Source of the DNA: Vibrio sp. UBA2441
GTDB taxonomy: Bacteria; Pseudomonadota; Gammaproteobacteria; Enterobacterales; Vibrionaceae
Assembly (NCBI GenBank): GCA_002342685.1
Contig: DDQN01000072.1
Coordinates: forward strand, 91,127-155,126
Reading direction: 5' to 3'
DNA: 64,000 nucleotides
Under the pieces are notes generated by a model. That model saw only the letters and a list, made by a program, of their open reading frames with translations. It did no database searches and was not told the origin of the DNA. The first letter of the stretch is position 1; each line of letters starts with the position of its first letter. This document shows, in pieces, positions 8,395-17,304 of this stretch. Made by a program: the position numbers and the translations under genes.

Positions 8395-9462
8395 TTATAG
8401 GAATGCTTTATATGGCAATTCCGGTTCGTCGGTATAGATGTCCTGGAAACCACGGAAATGTTGATAATACATGCGTCCTTTGTCAGTTGGGTAGGTATAT
8501 TTCCCCCCTACTTGCCAGAAGAACGGTGCAAAACCGTATTGCAGCCTGTCTTTTTTCATGTTCCATAACACTTCAATTTCGCGAGGGTCGTTCTGGAAAT
8601 TTGCCCAAATATCGTGATGGAAAGGAACCACAACCTCACAATCTAGAGATTCACCTGCACGAAGAATATCCGATGCTGTCATTTTGTCGGTAACGCCACG
8701 TGGGTTTTCACCATAAGAAAGCAGTGCTACATCGATCTTATGATCATTACCGTGTTTCGCGTAGTAGTTAGAATAGTGGGAATCGCCTGAGTGGTATAAC
8801 GAACCACCTGTTGTTTCAATAAGGTAGTTAACCGCGCGGTCATCCATTCCATCCAGAATATCTTTATCATAGGATGATGTTCCTTCAGGTAAGGTTACTA
8901 GTGCTGTACGGTCAAATGAGTCCAAAACTTTGATTAGCGCGTCACCCACCTGGATTTCATCGCCCACTTTAGCAACGATGCAACGTGCTTCAGGAACACC
9001 CCAGTCCATCCAAAGGTCAACGCAGGCTTGAGGCCCAATGAACTTAACATGCTCACCACAGTTTTGCAGAACAGCGGCTGCAACATTTACGTCAATGTGG
9101 TCAGCGTGATCATGTGATGCGAGAACGGCATCGATTTCTTTGATTGCAAAAGGGTCCATTGGGAAAATTGATGTACGAAGGTTTGGCTGCAACTCACGAA
9201 CACCACCCATACGCATCATTTGATGTTGGTTTTTCATAAACGCATTTTGCTGAGTTTTCTTGCCGGTACCACACCAGAAATCCATGGATATATTGGTGTT
9301 ACCTTCAGTTTTTAACCAAACACCTGTACAGCCAAGCCACCACATTGAGAACGTATCAGGCTTAACAACTGTTTTTTCGATTTCTTCATTTAACCAGGTT
9401 CCCCATTCAGGGAATGTATTTAAGATCCATGATTCACGGGTGATTTCGTTTACTTTGCTCAT
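8395..9462 (-). CDS. ulaG: L-ascorbate-6-phosphate lactonase UlaG
   Basis: A 355-residue cytoplasmic metallo-hydrolase, almost the same length as E. coli UlaG. It has the metallo-beta-lactamase-fold metal site in ASHDHADHID, plus further conserved histidines (YHSGDSHYSN and PFHHDIW). It opens the lactone ring of L-ascorbate 6-phosphate to 3-keto-L-gulonate 6-phosphate, the first step after PTS uptake. It lies 20 bases after ulaR on the same strand, so the two are probably co-transcribed, and divergent from the ulaA operon. Confidence 0.95.
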   Translation of the reverse strand: MSKVNEITRESWILNTFPEWGTWLNEEIEKTVVKPDTFSMWWLGCTGVWLKTEGNTNISMDFWCGTGKKTQQNAFMKNQHQMMRMGGVRELQPNLRTSIFPMDPFAIKEIDAVLASHDHADHIDVNVAAAVLQNCGEHVKFIGPQACVDLWMDWGVPEARCIVAKVGDEIQVGDALIKVLDSFDRTALVTLPEGTSSYDKDILDGMDDRAVNYLIETTGGSLYHSGDSHYSNYYAKHGNDHKIDVALLSYGENPRGVTDKMTASDILRAGESLDCEVVVPFHHDIWANFQNDPREIEVLWNMKKDRLQYGFAPFFWQVGGKYTYPTDKGRMYYQHFRGFQDIYTDEPELPYKAFL

Positions 9463-9482
9463 CTTCTTTACCTATTGATTCA

Positions 9483-10238
9483 TTAAACTAGAATGACTTC
9501 AATGCCTTTTTCACGTAGTGAGGAGACTACGTTTTTATCGGCATCTTTGCCTGTAATTACGATATCTATCTTGGCTGCGGGACAGAAAAGCATTCCCGAA
9601 CGTTGTCCAACTTTAGAGCTGTCCACTACGGCAACCAACTTACCAACTTGCTCCAACATCTGCTGTTCAGCGACCGCTGTGAGCATATCTGTTTTATAAA
9701 GGCCTTGTTCGGTTAGGCCTTTACCACTGGTAAACATCCAGTGTCCAGCGTAGGTTCCCGAAAGCGAAGGTGTTGGACTTAAGAAGATATTTTTAGATTT
9801 GTTGTATTGACCACCAGTGATAATTACGCACTCGTGGTCTCTCTCAATGAGATAACTTGCTAATGGAAAGTAATTGGTAATGATCTTTATGTCCTGACCA
9901 CAAAGCTCTTGTCCAAGCATAAATGCGGTAGAACCACAATTGATCACAACGCTATCGCCTTTGTCGCATAAATCAGCGGCAGTGGAAGCGATGCGAACTT
10001 TTTCACGATAATGTTCGGTATTGTCGACGTTCAATGGAGACCAAACTTTCTTTACGTGTTCCAGTTTCTCTGCACCATTTCGGACCTTTCTCAATTTTCC
10101 CAGCTCGTCAAGCTTAGACAGGTCGCGTCGGGCTGTAGCTGGTGAAACATTATAAGTCTCGATGATTGTGCTTACTTTGATGGAATGTTCTTCATCTAGT
10201 AATGCGAGAATACTGTTATGTCGTTGTACTTCATTCAT
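9483..10238 (-). CDS. ulaR: Ascorbate operon repressor UlaR (DeoR family)
   Basis: A 251-residue DeoR-family repressor. ATG 10238 (MNEVQRH) matches the start of E. coli UlaR (MTEAQRH), so I prefer it to an extension at 10250. The N-terminal winged helix carries the family signature (VSPATARRDLSKLDELGKL), and the C-terminal sugar-phosphate-sensing domain follows (VVINCGSTAFMLG, GLYKTDMLTA). In E. coli, UlaR represses both divergent ula units and is released by L-ascorbate 6-phosphate. The many TGATTA words in the adjacent intergenic region are likely its operators. Confidence 0.94.
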   Translation of the reverse strand: MNEVQRHNSILALLDEEHSIKVSTIIETYNVSPATARRDLSKLDELGKLRKVRNGAEKLEHVKKVWSPLNVDNTEHYREKVRIASTAADLCDKGDSVVINCGSTAFMLGQELCGQDIKIITNYFPLASYLIERDHECVIITGGQYNKSKNIFLSPTPSLSGTYAGHWMFTSGKGLTEQGLYKTDMLTAVAEQQMLEQVGKLVAVVDSSKVGQRSGMLFCPAAKIDIVITGKDADKNVVSSLREKGIEVILV

Positions 10239-10277
10239 ACCGTTTACCAATTATTTTATCATCAATAAATCATTTTA

Positions 10278-10522
10278 TGATTACATTGTGATTATATGTG
10301 ACTCGTAATGATTCTATATATCACAACTAATCATGTCAAAGAGAACAAGCAATGAAGTTTGAATCGGATCACCAAATGGTTGTAAGTCATTGATTTTGCA
10401 TGTCCATGATTACTTTTTACCGTATTTATTGATCAATCTGTCACTTCTATTTATCAAAGGTGAGCACTTTTGATTTAAATTAAAATAATCATGGATGAGC
10501 ATTGTATGATTATTTGTGATTG
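10278..10522. promoter_or_regulatory. Divergent ula control region with repeated TGATTA words
   Basis: Between ulaR and ulaA (10239-10624), TGATTA or its complement occurs at 10278, 10289, 10328 (complement), 10407, 10486 (complement) and 10507. Near copies are at 10309 (TGATTC) and 10517 (TGATTG). Within the left cluster spacings are 11 and 20 bp, and in the right cluster 21 and 10 bp, so sites fall on one helix face. Two clusters about 200 bp apart would suit looping, as reported for E. coli UlaR. Assignment to UlaR is inference from position. Confidence 0.6.
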
Positions 10523-10624
10523 TTATGTTTGGTGGCGTGAGCAAAACAAACTTGAGCTAATTTATCAGATAATGATTCAATTAGCTCTGTCCTACATAAA
10601 ACAAATATCAGAAGGGGAAAGAAT

Positions 10625-12388
10625 ATGGAGTTCTTGTATGACGTATTCTATATTTTTTACAGTCAAGTAATGACGAAAGCACCGTTGCTACTTGGTTTGG
10701 TAACATGTATTGGTTACTGGCTGCTAAGACGTGACACAACAACAATCGTTAAAGGTACTATCAAAACTATCGTGGGCTTTATGCTTGTTCAGGTAGGTGC
10801 TGGTACTTTGGTTAAAGGGTTCAAACCTGTTATAGAAAAACTTTCCGAATTCCATGGCCTAACGGGTTCTGTTATTGACCCATATACAACAATGATGGCG
10901 ACAATGGAAACCATGGGTGATAACTATTCATGGGTAGGTTATGCAGTACTACTCGCATTGGGTATTAACATCCTGCTGGTGCTTTTCCGTCGTTATACTG
11001 GAATCCGTACTATTATGCTTACCGGGCACATTATGTTCCAGCAAGCAGGTCTAGTCGCGGTATTTTACTTCATTCTTGGCGCTTCAATGTGGGAGACCAT
11101 CATTTACTCGGCGGTATTAATGGCTCTGTATTGGGGTATATCTGCCAACATTATGTTTAAGCCAACGGAAGCGGTTACTGGTGGCGCAGGTTTCTCTATT
11201 GGACACCAGCAACAAGTTGCTTCTTGGATTGCAACTAAAATTGCACCGAAGCTAGGTGACAAAAACGACAGCGTAGATCATATTGAGTTACCAAAATGGT
11301 TACATATTTTCCACGACAGTATTGCTGCTACCGCCATTGTTATGACAGTGTTCTTCGGCATCATCCTTCTTTCTTTTGGTTTAGATAACCTTCAGGAAAT
11401 GGCAGGAAAAACTAACTGGTTTATCTACATTTTAGAAACGGGCCTTAAATTTGCCGTAGCGATTCAAGTGATTGTCGCTGGTGTGCGCATGTTCGTTGCT
11501 GAATTGTCAGAGGCGTTCAAAGGCATCTCTGAACGTGTCATTCCAAACGCAGTATTAGCGATTGACTGTGCGGCAATCTATGCATTCTCTCCAAACGCGA
11601 TGGTATTTGGTTTCATGTGGGGCGCAATTGGCCAATTTACCGCTGTACTTGCCATGCTAGCGCTTGATGCTCCAATCATGATTATTCCTGGCTTTATACC
11701 AATGTTCTTCTCCAACGCAACTATTGGAGTATTTGCTAACCACTTCGGTGGGTGGAAAGCGGTTATGAAGATCTGCTTCGTCATGGGTATTATCGAAGTG
11801 GTTGGTTCTGCTTGGGCAATTGATATCTTTATGGGACAGGGCGTTGAGTTTAGTGGCTGGATGGGCATGGCTGACTGGGCGTTGGTATTCCCACCAATCT
11901 TTGCTGGTCTGACTGCATCTAAAGCATTCTTCTTTGCTTTACTAGGTTTGGCTGGTGTCTATATGTTCTTCGCTTCAAAACAACTTCGAGCAGAAGAAGA
12001 TGCGGAAGAAGCAATGAACTTACAAAACGAAGAGCCTGAAGTCGTTGAAGCGGTACAGCAAGCAATTGCTGCATCAGATGGTGTTCGTCCGGTGAGTATT
12101 CTGGCTGTGTGTGGTAACGGTCAGGGTTCATCAATGATGATGAAAATGAAAATCGGCAAATATCTGGAGAAGAAAGGCATTCCTCATGTAATGGACTCAT
12201 GTGCTGTTTCTGATTATAAGTCAAAGTTAGCTTCAACAGACATTATTGTTTCGTCAAAGCACCTTTCTGGAGAGATGGAAGTAGGTGAAGGCAAGTTTGT
12301 TCTTGGCGTGCAAAACATGCTTAACCCGAACACATTTGGTGAAGAGCTTCTGGACATCATTGACCAAAATTTCGCAACCCAAAAATAA
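10625..12388 (+). CDS. ulaA: Ascorbate-specific PTS permease, fused IIC-IIB (UlaA-UlaB)
   Basis: A 587-residue fusion. Residues 1 to about 465 match the UlaA IIC permease with around ten hydrophobic helices and conserved stretches such as GFMLVQVGAGTLVKGF and GHIMFQQAGLVAVFY. After an acidic linker (EEDAEEAMNLQNEEPEVVEA), residues about 490-587 match the IIB protein UlaB, with the phosphorylated cysteine at about residue 496 in AVCGNGQGSSMMMKMK. It takes up L-ascorbate across the inner membrane and phosphorylates it. E. coli encodes IIC and IIB separately. The first gene of the operon, it has a purine-rich site (AGAAGGGGAAAGAAT) before the ATG. Confidence 0.95.
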   Translation: MEFLYDVFYIFYSQVMTKAPLLLGLVTCIGYWLLRRDTTTIVKGTIKTIVGFMLVQVGAGTLVKGFKPVIEKLSEFHGLTGSVIDPYTTMMATMETMGDNYSWVGYAVLLALGINILLVLFRRYTGIRTIMLTGHIMFQQAGLVAVFYFILGASMWETIIYSAVLMALYWGISANIMFKPTEAVTGGAGFSIGHQQQVASWIATKIAPKLGDKNDSVDHIELPKWLHIFHDSIAATAIVMTVFFGIILLSFGLDNLQEMAGKTNWFIYILETGLKFAVAIQVIVAGVRMFVAELSEAFKGISERVIPNAVLAIDCAAIYAFSPNAMVFGFMWGAIGQFTAVLAMLALDAPIMIIPGFIPMFFSNATIGVFANHFGGWKAVMKICFVMGIIEVVGSAWAIDIFMGQGVEFSGWMGMADWALVFPPIFAGLTASKAFFFALLGLAGVYMFFASKQLRAEEDAEEAMNLQNEEPEVVEAVQQAIAASDGVRPVSILAVCGNGQGSSMMMKMKIGKYLEKKGIPHVMDSCAVSDYKSKLASTDIIVSSKHLSGEMEVGEGKFVLGVQNMLNPNTFGEELLDIIDQNFATQK

Positions 12389-12503
12389 TGATTAATTAAT
12401 ATAAAGAGTAGTCCTAACCTGGGTAAGTAGATATAAGGCATATTAACAAGTAACAATGGTCAGATATTTGCGTAGGTTGGTAAAACAACAATAAGAAATA
12501 CCC

Positions 12504-12526
12504 GGTTGCCAGTCGTACTGGCAACC
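12504..12526 (+). other. Intra-operon hairpin between ulaAB and ulaC
   Basis: GGTTGCCAGT and ACTGGCAACC form a perfect 10-bp stem with a 3-base loop, 20 bases before ulaC. No T tract follows, so it is more likely an mRNA processing or stability element than a terminator. Confidence 0.55.
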
Positions 12527-12545
12527 TCTTACAGGAGATAGAGCA

Positions 12546-13010
12546 ATGGGTTTTAAACAATCACTTATCGACAACCAGTCCATTCAATTAAATGTGCAAG
12601 CAACGGATTGGCGTGAAGCAATTAAAATCAGCACTGACATGCTTGAGAAGTCAGGCGCTGTTGAGCCTACTTATTACAAAGCGATAGTCGCTAGTATTGA
12701 AAAGTTAGGCCCATATATTTGTATTGCTCCTGATTTTGCAATGCCACACGCTCGTCCGGAAGATGGGGTGAAGCGAACTGCATTTGCTTTGGTTACTTTG
12801 GCTCAACCGCTTGATATTGAGGGTGAGCAAGTACGAGTGATGGTTACACTGGCAGGTAGTTCTTCCGATGAACATATGGAAGGCTTAATGGAAGTGACCC
12901 AGGTTCTGGATGATGAAGAGAGCGAGACGGGTGTGGATATTGAAAAACTGCTTGCTTGCAATTCTGATCAAGATGTATATGACGTGATTGATACCGCATT
13001 AGCAGAATAG
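12546..13010 (+). CDS. ulaC: Ascorbate-specific PTS enzyme IIA (UlaC)
   Basis: A 154-residue cytoplasmic PTS IIA protein of the mannitol/fructose/ascorbate group. The phosphorylated histidine is at residue 68 in the context PDFAMPHARPEDG. It receives phosphate from HPr and passes it to the IIB domain at the C-terminus of the preceding gene product. CAGGAG lies shortly before the ATG. It sits between two intra-operon hairpins, which may set its expression relative to the neighbouring genes. Confidence 0.93.
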   Translation: MGFKQSLIDNQSIQLNVQATDWREAIKISTDMLEKSGAVEPTYYKAIVASIEKLGPYICIAPDFAMPHARPEDGVKRTAFALVTLAQPLDIEGEQVRVMVTLAGSSSDEHMEGLMEVTQVLDDEESETGVDIEKLLACNSDQDVYDVIDTALAE

Positions 13011-13018
13011 GTCAATCA

Positions 13019-13059
13019 ATAAGAGAGTATCAAGACAGATTACTCTCTTATCTCTTTTT
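13019..13059 (+). terminator. Hairpin with T tract after ulaC (partial terminator)
   Basis: ATAAGAGAGTA and TACTCTCTTAT form a perfect 11-bp stem, followed by CTCTTTTTA. Because ulaF and later genes of the same pathway follow on the same strand, it probably attenuates rather than stops transcription. Confidence 0.6.
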
Positions 13060-13173
13060 ATAGATAAATTAACACTATTTCTAAATTAGATTACACCCGT
13101 AGCTTATTGTTTCTATGAAGCTTTGCGGTGAAAAGTTGCAACTAAAATAACGGTAAAGGTTAAAAGAACGGCT

Positions 13174-13863
13174 ATGTATCAATTACTTAAGCAACGTGTA
13201 TTGGATGCTAACTTGCAGCTACCTAAATATGGTTTGGTGACATTTACATGGGGGAACGTGTCTGAAATAGACCGAGAGCTCGGTGTTATTGCCATTAAGC
13301 CTTCAGGCGTTGAATACGATGATATGAAAGTAAACGATATCGTTGTTATTGATTTAGAGGGAAATCGACTAGAAGGAGAAATGAACCCTTCAAGTGATAC
13401 GGCGACTCATATTGAAATATATAAGGCATTTCCACGAGTTGGAGGGGTTGTTCATACTCATTCACGTAGTGCAACAATTTGGGCTCAGGCAGGGTTGGAT
13501 GTTCCTGCATTAGGGACGACTCATGCGGATTATTTTTATGGTGATATCCCGTGTACTCGCAACCTCACGGTAACTGAAATTGAAAGTGAATATGAGAAAA
13601 ATACCGGGTTAGTGATTGTTCAGGAGTTTGAACGTCGTAATCTGGAACCTCAGGCGGTACCCAGTGTTATAGTAGCGGGACACGCGCCGTTTTCTTGGGG
13701 CAAAAATGCCAAAGATGCGGTTCACAACGCTGTTGTTTTAGAAGAAGTTTCCGCGATGGCTTTGGCTACTCGTTCCTTAAACAGCGGCATTAAAATACAA
13801 CCAGAACTTTCTGATAAGCATTATAACCGCAAGCATGGTGTGAACGCTTATTACGGACAGTAA
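13174..13863 (+). CDS. ulaF: L-ribulose-5-phosphate 4-epimerase UlaF
   Basis: A 229-residue class II aldolase/epimerase. It shows zinc-binding histidines in GVVHTHSRSATIWA and a third in the region AGHAPFSWG, as well as the family sequences FTWGNVSEID and VAIKPSGV-like IAIKPSGVEYDDM. It converts L-ribulose 5-phosphate to D-xylulose 5-phosphate, the exit of the ascorbate route into the pentose phosphate pathway. AraD is the paralogue with the same activity; the ula context decides the name. Confidence 0.93.
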   Translation: MYQLLKQRVLDANLQLPKYGLVTFTWGNVSEIDRELGVIAIKPSGVEYDDMKVNDIVVIDLEGNRLEGEMNPSSDTATHIEIYKAFPRVGGVVHTHSRSATIWAQAGLDVPALGTTHADYFYGDIPCTRNLTVTEIESEYEKNTGLVIVQEFERRNLEPQAVPSVIVAGHAPFSWGKNAKDAVHNAVVLEEVSAMALATRSLNSGIKIQPELSDKHYNRKHGVNAYYGQ

Positions 13864-13874
13864 AAGGAACCGTT

Positions 13875-14732
13875 ATGTATCAAGTTTTAGCTCTCGATTT
13901 AGATGGAACAGTATTGAATAGTGACCATGGGATCCACCCTGAAGTTGTGAATGCAATTAGTGAAATCAAAAACCAATATCACGTGATTATAGTAACAGGA
14001 CGGCACCATACAGCAGCCCGGCCATATCACGAGGCGCTAGGACTTAATACGCCAATAATCTGTTGTAACGGTACTTATGTTTATGATTACCAGAACCAAC
14101 AAGTACTGCTAGAAAACTCAATTACTAAAGAGAATGCAAAATCATTTTTAAGTTTAGCTGATGATTTTCAGATGAAAGTTGTCCTGTACGTGACCAACAG
14201 CATGATGTATTCACGAGCTCAACCTATTGAATATATGAAGGCGATGGAACAATGGTCATTAGGGTTCGAACTAGAAAAACGACCAGATATTCAACGAATA
14301 GATTGTTTCGAGACAGAGATAAATCAAGCTGAACATATTTGGAAGTTTGTTATAGAAGGAGAGCCAGAGCAGATAAAGAAATTATCTTGCTTACCTTTTG
14401 TAAAAAAACAATTTTCTGGTGAGCGTTCTTGGTTCAATAGAGTCGATTTTGCTAACCAAGGTAACAGTAAAGGTGAAAGGTTAACCGAGTACTTACAACA
14501 GAACGGTTATTCTGCCGAACAGGTAGTCGCTGTCGGTGACAATCATAATGACATTTCCATGATTCAACTAGCCGGGCTTGGCGTTGCAATGAAAAATGCA
14601 GACGAGAAAGTCAAAAACTCTGCTGACATGGTATGTGAAACAGACAACAACAAGGATGGGCTTGCCCGTCTTATTCGTGAAAAATTCAAAGGAAACAATA
14701 ATGACAAAGCCAATGATTCAAATCGCACTTGA
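13875..14732 (+). CDS. Cof-type HAD sugar-phosphate phosphatase inside the ula operon
   Basis: A 285-residue cytoplasmic HAD phosphatase of the Cof/YidA type. It has the nucleophile motif LDLDGTVLNSD (aspartates 8 and 10), motif II VTGRHH, a C2-type cap (about residues 85-185) and the acidic motif VGDNHNDISMI. These enzymes remove phosphate from sugar phosphates or flavin precursors. The gene starts 11 bases after ulaF and overlaps ulaD by 32 bases, so it is tightly embedded in the ascorbate operon, where E. coli has no such gene. A role in removing surplus phosphorylated intermediates is an inference. Confidence 0.85.
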   Translation: MYQVLALDLDGTVLNSDHGIHPEVVNAISEIKNQYHVIIVTGRHHTAARPYHEALGLNTPIICCNGTYVYDYQNQQVLLENSITKENAKSFLSLADDFQMKVVLYVTNSMMYSRAQPIEYMKAMEQWSLGFELEKRPDIQRIDCFETEINQAEHIWKFVIEGEPEQIKKLSCLPFVKKQFSGERSWFNRVDFANQGNSKGERLTEYLQQNGYSAEQVVAVGDNHNDISMIQLAGLGVAMKNADEKVKNSADMVCETDNNKDGLARLIREKFKGNNNDKANDSNRT

Positions 14733-15345
14733 CCAAACTGATCTAGAAAGTGCAATTAAAGTAGCAAACAATGTAGAAAGTTTTGTTGACGTTATTGAAG
14801 TAGGTACGATTCTGGCCTTCGCTGAAGGTATGAAATCAGTACAAACATTACGTAAAAATCATCCTGATCATATCTTAGTATGTGACATGAAAACCACAGA
14901 TGGTGGTGCAATCTTGGCTCGTATGGCCTTTGCTGCCGGTGCAAATTGGATTACGGTTTCAGCCGCTGCACATATTGCAACTATTGAAGCTTGTAAAAAA
15001 GTAGCGGATGAATTTGATGGTGAAATTCAGATAGAAATTTATGGCAACTGGACAATGGAAGATGCAAAAGCTTGGGTTGGATTAGGCATTAAACAAGCGA
15101 TATATCACCGTTCCCGCGATGCAGAGCTTGCAGGTGTTGGTTGGACCGAAGCCGATTTAGTGAAAATGCGTGCGTTATCTGATTTAGGGATAGAACTGTC
15201 AATTACTGGAGGTATCGTGCCTGAAGATCTTTATCTTTTTGAAGGCATTAAAGCAAAAACATTTATCGCTGGTCGTGCGCTTGCCGGTGAGAAAGGTAAA
15301 GAAACCGCTGAAGCACTTCGTGAGCAAATTAACCGCTACTGGTAA
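14701..15345 (+). CDS. ulaD: 3-keto-L-gulonate-6-phosphate decarboxylase UlaD
   Basis: A 214-residue protein of the orotidine-phosphate-decarboxylase suprafamily. ATG 14701 (MTKPMIQIALDQ) is the family start; a longer frame from 14596 only overlaps the previous gene. Visible motifs are the D-x-K-x3-D of CDMKTTDGG and the phosphate-binding ITGGI and AGRALA loops. It decarboxylates 3-keto-L-gulonate 6-phosphate to L-xylulose 5-phosphate with Mg2+. AAAGGA in the end of the HAD gene supplies the ribosome site, implying coupling. Confidence 0.94.
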   Translation: MTKPMIQIALDQTDLESAIKVANNVESFVDVIEVGTILAFAEGMKSVQTLRKNHPDHILVCDMKTTDGGAILARMAFAAGANWITVSAAAHIATIEACKKVADEFDGEIQIEIYGNWTMEDAKAWVGLGIKQAIYHRSRDAELAGVGWTEADLVKMRALSDLGIELSITGGIVPEDLYLFEGIKAKTFIAGRALAGEKGKETAEALREQINRYW

Positions 15346-15354
15346 GGACTCTAG

Positions 15355-16230
15355 ATGTTTACTAACCTAGAAAGTCATCGAGTAGGGCTTTATGAAAAAG
15401 CCCTTCCAGACGAATTATCCTGGGAAGATAAAATTAAGAAAGCTAAGGCGCTTGGTTTTGACTTTCTTGAAATCTCGGTTGATGAGTCGGATCAAAGACG
15501 TAGCCGATTAGATTGGAATGATGAAGATATTTATGCTCTTAGACATCTTTGTGAAAAGTATGGTATGCCATTTCAATCTATGTGTTTAAGCGCTCATCGC
15601 AAGTTCCCTTTCGGATCGGCTGACTCAAAGATAAGGGAGCAAGCGGTAATTCACATGGAAAAAGCCATAACACTGGCATACAAGCTAGGTGTGAGGAATA
15701 TCCAACTGGCCGGTTACGATGTCTATTATGAACCAGCAAATGAATCTACGCATCAACGCTTTATTGAAGGTATGCGCTACTGCGCTAAACTAGCAGAAAA
15801 AGCGGGCATGATGTTGTCTGTGGAAATCATGGATACCGATTACTTGAATTCATTGAGTAAATTTGAGGTACTTAATCGACAAGTAAACTCTCCGTTTTTT
15901 ACCGCGTATCCTGATGTGGGCAATATTAACGGGTGGAATTATGATACCTGCACTGAGCTGGCATTGAGCGCCCCCAGAATCAGTCAAATTCACTTAAAAG
16001 ATACCTATAAAGTGAAGCAAGGTTACAAAGGGCAGTTCCGTGATCTTGTGATTGGAGAAGGTGAAGTAGATTTTGAAGCTATTTTTAAAACCCTGAAAAA
16101 ATACGAAATTGTTGTCCCGTTGGTCATAGAAATGTGGGCGCAAGATGAGCAGTGGGAAGAGAACATAAAACTTGCACAGGTTCGTCTGAATAAAGCATGT
16201 GAAGAAACCGGGCTTCCTGCTCTGTTTTGA
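15355..16230 (+). CDS. ulaE: L-xylulose-5-phosphate 3-epimerase UlaE
   Basis: A 291-residue TIM-barrel epimerase of the AP-endonuclease family 2 type. Landmarks are FDFLEISVDESDQRRSRLDW, SVEIMDTDY, YPDVGNING and QIHLKDTY, which supply the metal-binding Glu, Asp and His residues. It converts L-xylulose 5-phosphate to L-ribulose 5-phosphate, the substrate of UlaF. It is the last gene of the operon, 9 bases after ulaD, and is followed by a strong terminator. Confidence 0.94.
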   Translation: MFTNLESHRVGLYEKALPDELSWEDKIKKAKALGFDFLEISVDESDQRRSRLDWNDEDIYALRHLCEKYGMPFQSMCLSAHRKFPFGSADSKIREQAVIHMEKAITLAYKLGVRNIQLAGYDVYYEPANESTHQRFIEGMRYCAKLAEKAGMMLSVEIMDTDYLNSLSKFEVLNRQVNSPFFTAYPDVGNINGWNYDTCTELALSAPRISQIHLKDTYKVKQGYKGQFRDLVIGEGEVDFEAIFKTLKKYEIVVPLVIEMWAQDEQWEENIKLAQVRLNKACEETGLPALF

Positions 16231-16236
16231 TCGTTG

Positions 16237-16270
16237 AAAACGCAACTTCACGCTAGTGAGTTGCGTTTTT
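16237..16270 (+). terminator. Terminator of the ula operon
   Basis: AAAACGCAACT and AGTTGCGTTTT form an 11-bp stem with an inner CAC/GTG extension, followed by T residues. It begins 6 bases after the ulaE stop and may also serve the convergent gene at 16297. Confidence 0.85.
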
Positions 16271-16296
16271 ATCTTCAAAAGATAATGTGTTAAGAG

Positions 16297-17136
16297 CTAT
16301 TCGACAAAGATTTTCTTAGTCTGACTTGGATGGTGGTGGTGGTAAAATTCCCTGACAAGCTCTTTAATTTCCCCACTCTTTTTCATCTCAACTATGATCT
16401 GATTAAACTGAGAAATAAATTCCTCTTTGTAATAATACTCGTCATCATTTTGATTGCTAAAGCCCAAATAACCTTGTTCTGAAGAGATTATTGGACCAAA
16501 AATAATATTATCCATTTGGCTATGGTATCGTGGCTGTAATCTCAGTAATTTAATATCCCATTCAATGGCATTGATATCATTGATGTAACAATCGATTCGG
16601 CCAGAAGCGACCATCAGAAGGTTCTTAGGTGTTCCTTCGATTTCTCGACGACGAATTTTACCAGCACGCAAAGCCGAATAAAATTGCTCGCCTCCTAACT
16701 CATAGCCTCTGTTTACTCCGATCAATAAACCAAAATAGTCCTCAGGCCACTTATGCCTTGGAATTTGAAAGATGTCTTTATGGCAAACCAATACAGTAAG
16801 TTCGCTCAAAATGGGTTCTGAATAAGGAGAAATATAGGTACGTAGTTTAGGGTGATAATAAGGTGGGAATAGGGCAAACGCTATGCCACGCTGCAGGTAG
16901 TGTAAGCCGCGCTTCCATGGTACTGGCTTTAATTCAACGCGAAATCCATCCATTTTTGAAAAGGCTCTGCGTAATATCGTTGGATAAATACCGATGATCT
17001 CTTCATCTTTTTCCCAAGAATAGGGGGCATAGTGGGCATCACCATATATCACCACGTCAATCGGTGATGTAGCGAGTGCAAAATTGGCGTTTATTAACAG
17101 TATAAGTGTTAACAATATTGACTGAGTAATACCCAT
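16297..17136 (-). CDS. Periplasmic solute-binding-like protein (SBP_bac_3 family)
   Basis: A 279-residue protein with a signal peptide (cleavage near ANFALA) and the family 3 extracellular solute-binding fold: a beginning such as VVIYGDAHYAPYSW, a middle RGIAFALFPPYYHPKLR and a later VASGRIDCYINDINAIEWD. Such proteins bind amino acids or similar small solutes. No ABC permease or ATPase is adjacent, so it is an orphan, like many Vibrio homologues whose role is unclear. It is convergent with ulaE. Ligand unknown. Confidence 0.8.
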   Translation of the reverse strand: MGITQSILLTLILLINANFALATSPIDVVIYGDAHYAPYSWEKDEEIIGIYPTILRRAFSKMDGFRVELKPVPWKRGLHYLQRGIAFALFPPYYHPKLRTYISPYSEPILSELTVLVCHKDIFQIPRHKWPEDYFGLLIGVNRGYELGGEQFYSALRAGKIRRREIEGTPKNLLMVASGRIDCYINDINAIEWDIKLLRLQPRYHSQMDNIIFGPIISSEQGYLGFSNQNDDEYYYKEEFISQFNQIIVEMKKSGEIKELVREFYHHHHPSQTKKIFVE

Positions 17137-17304
17137 TCACCTTCCATTAGTAATTTCAAAAGGGATAAATGTAGTTTAACGTATTTATATCATTCTTGCG
17201 TATTATTGCTCTTGTCCGTCATATACAACTTATTGACTTGCCGCGTCTTTTATATCAAAGTAGCCCCGATTTTAATGACGAAAGTCACCTTTTCTGGGGT
17301 TTTG

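Noticed and set aside
10251..10624. Possible CRP sites in the ula control region.
   Set aside because: TGTGA words are present but no TGTGA-N6-TCACA pair with acceptable symmetry was found; the TGATTA repeats explain the region better.
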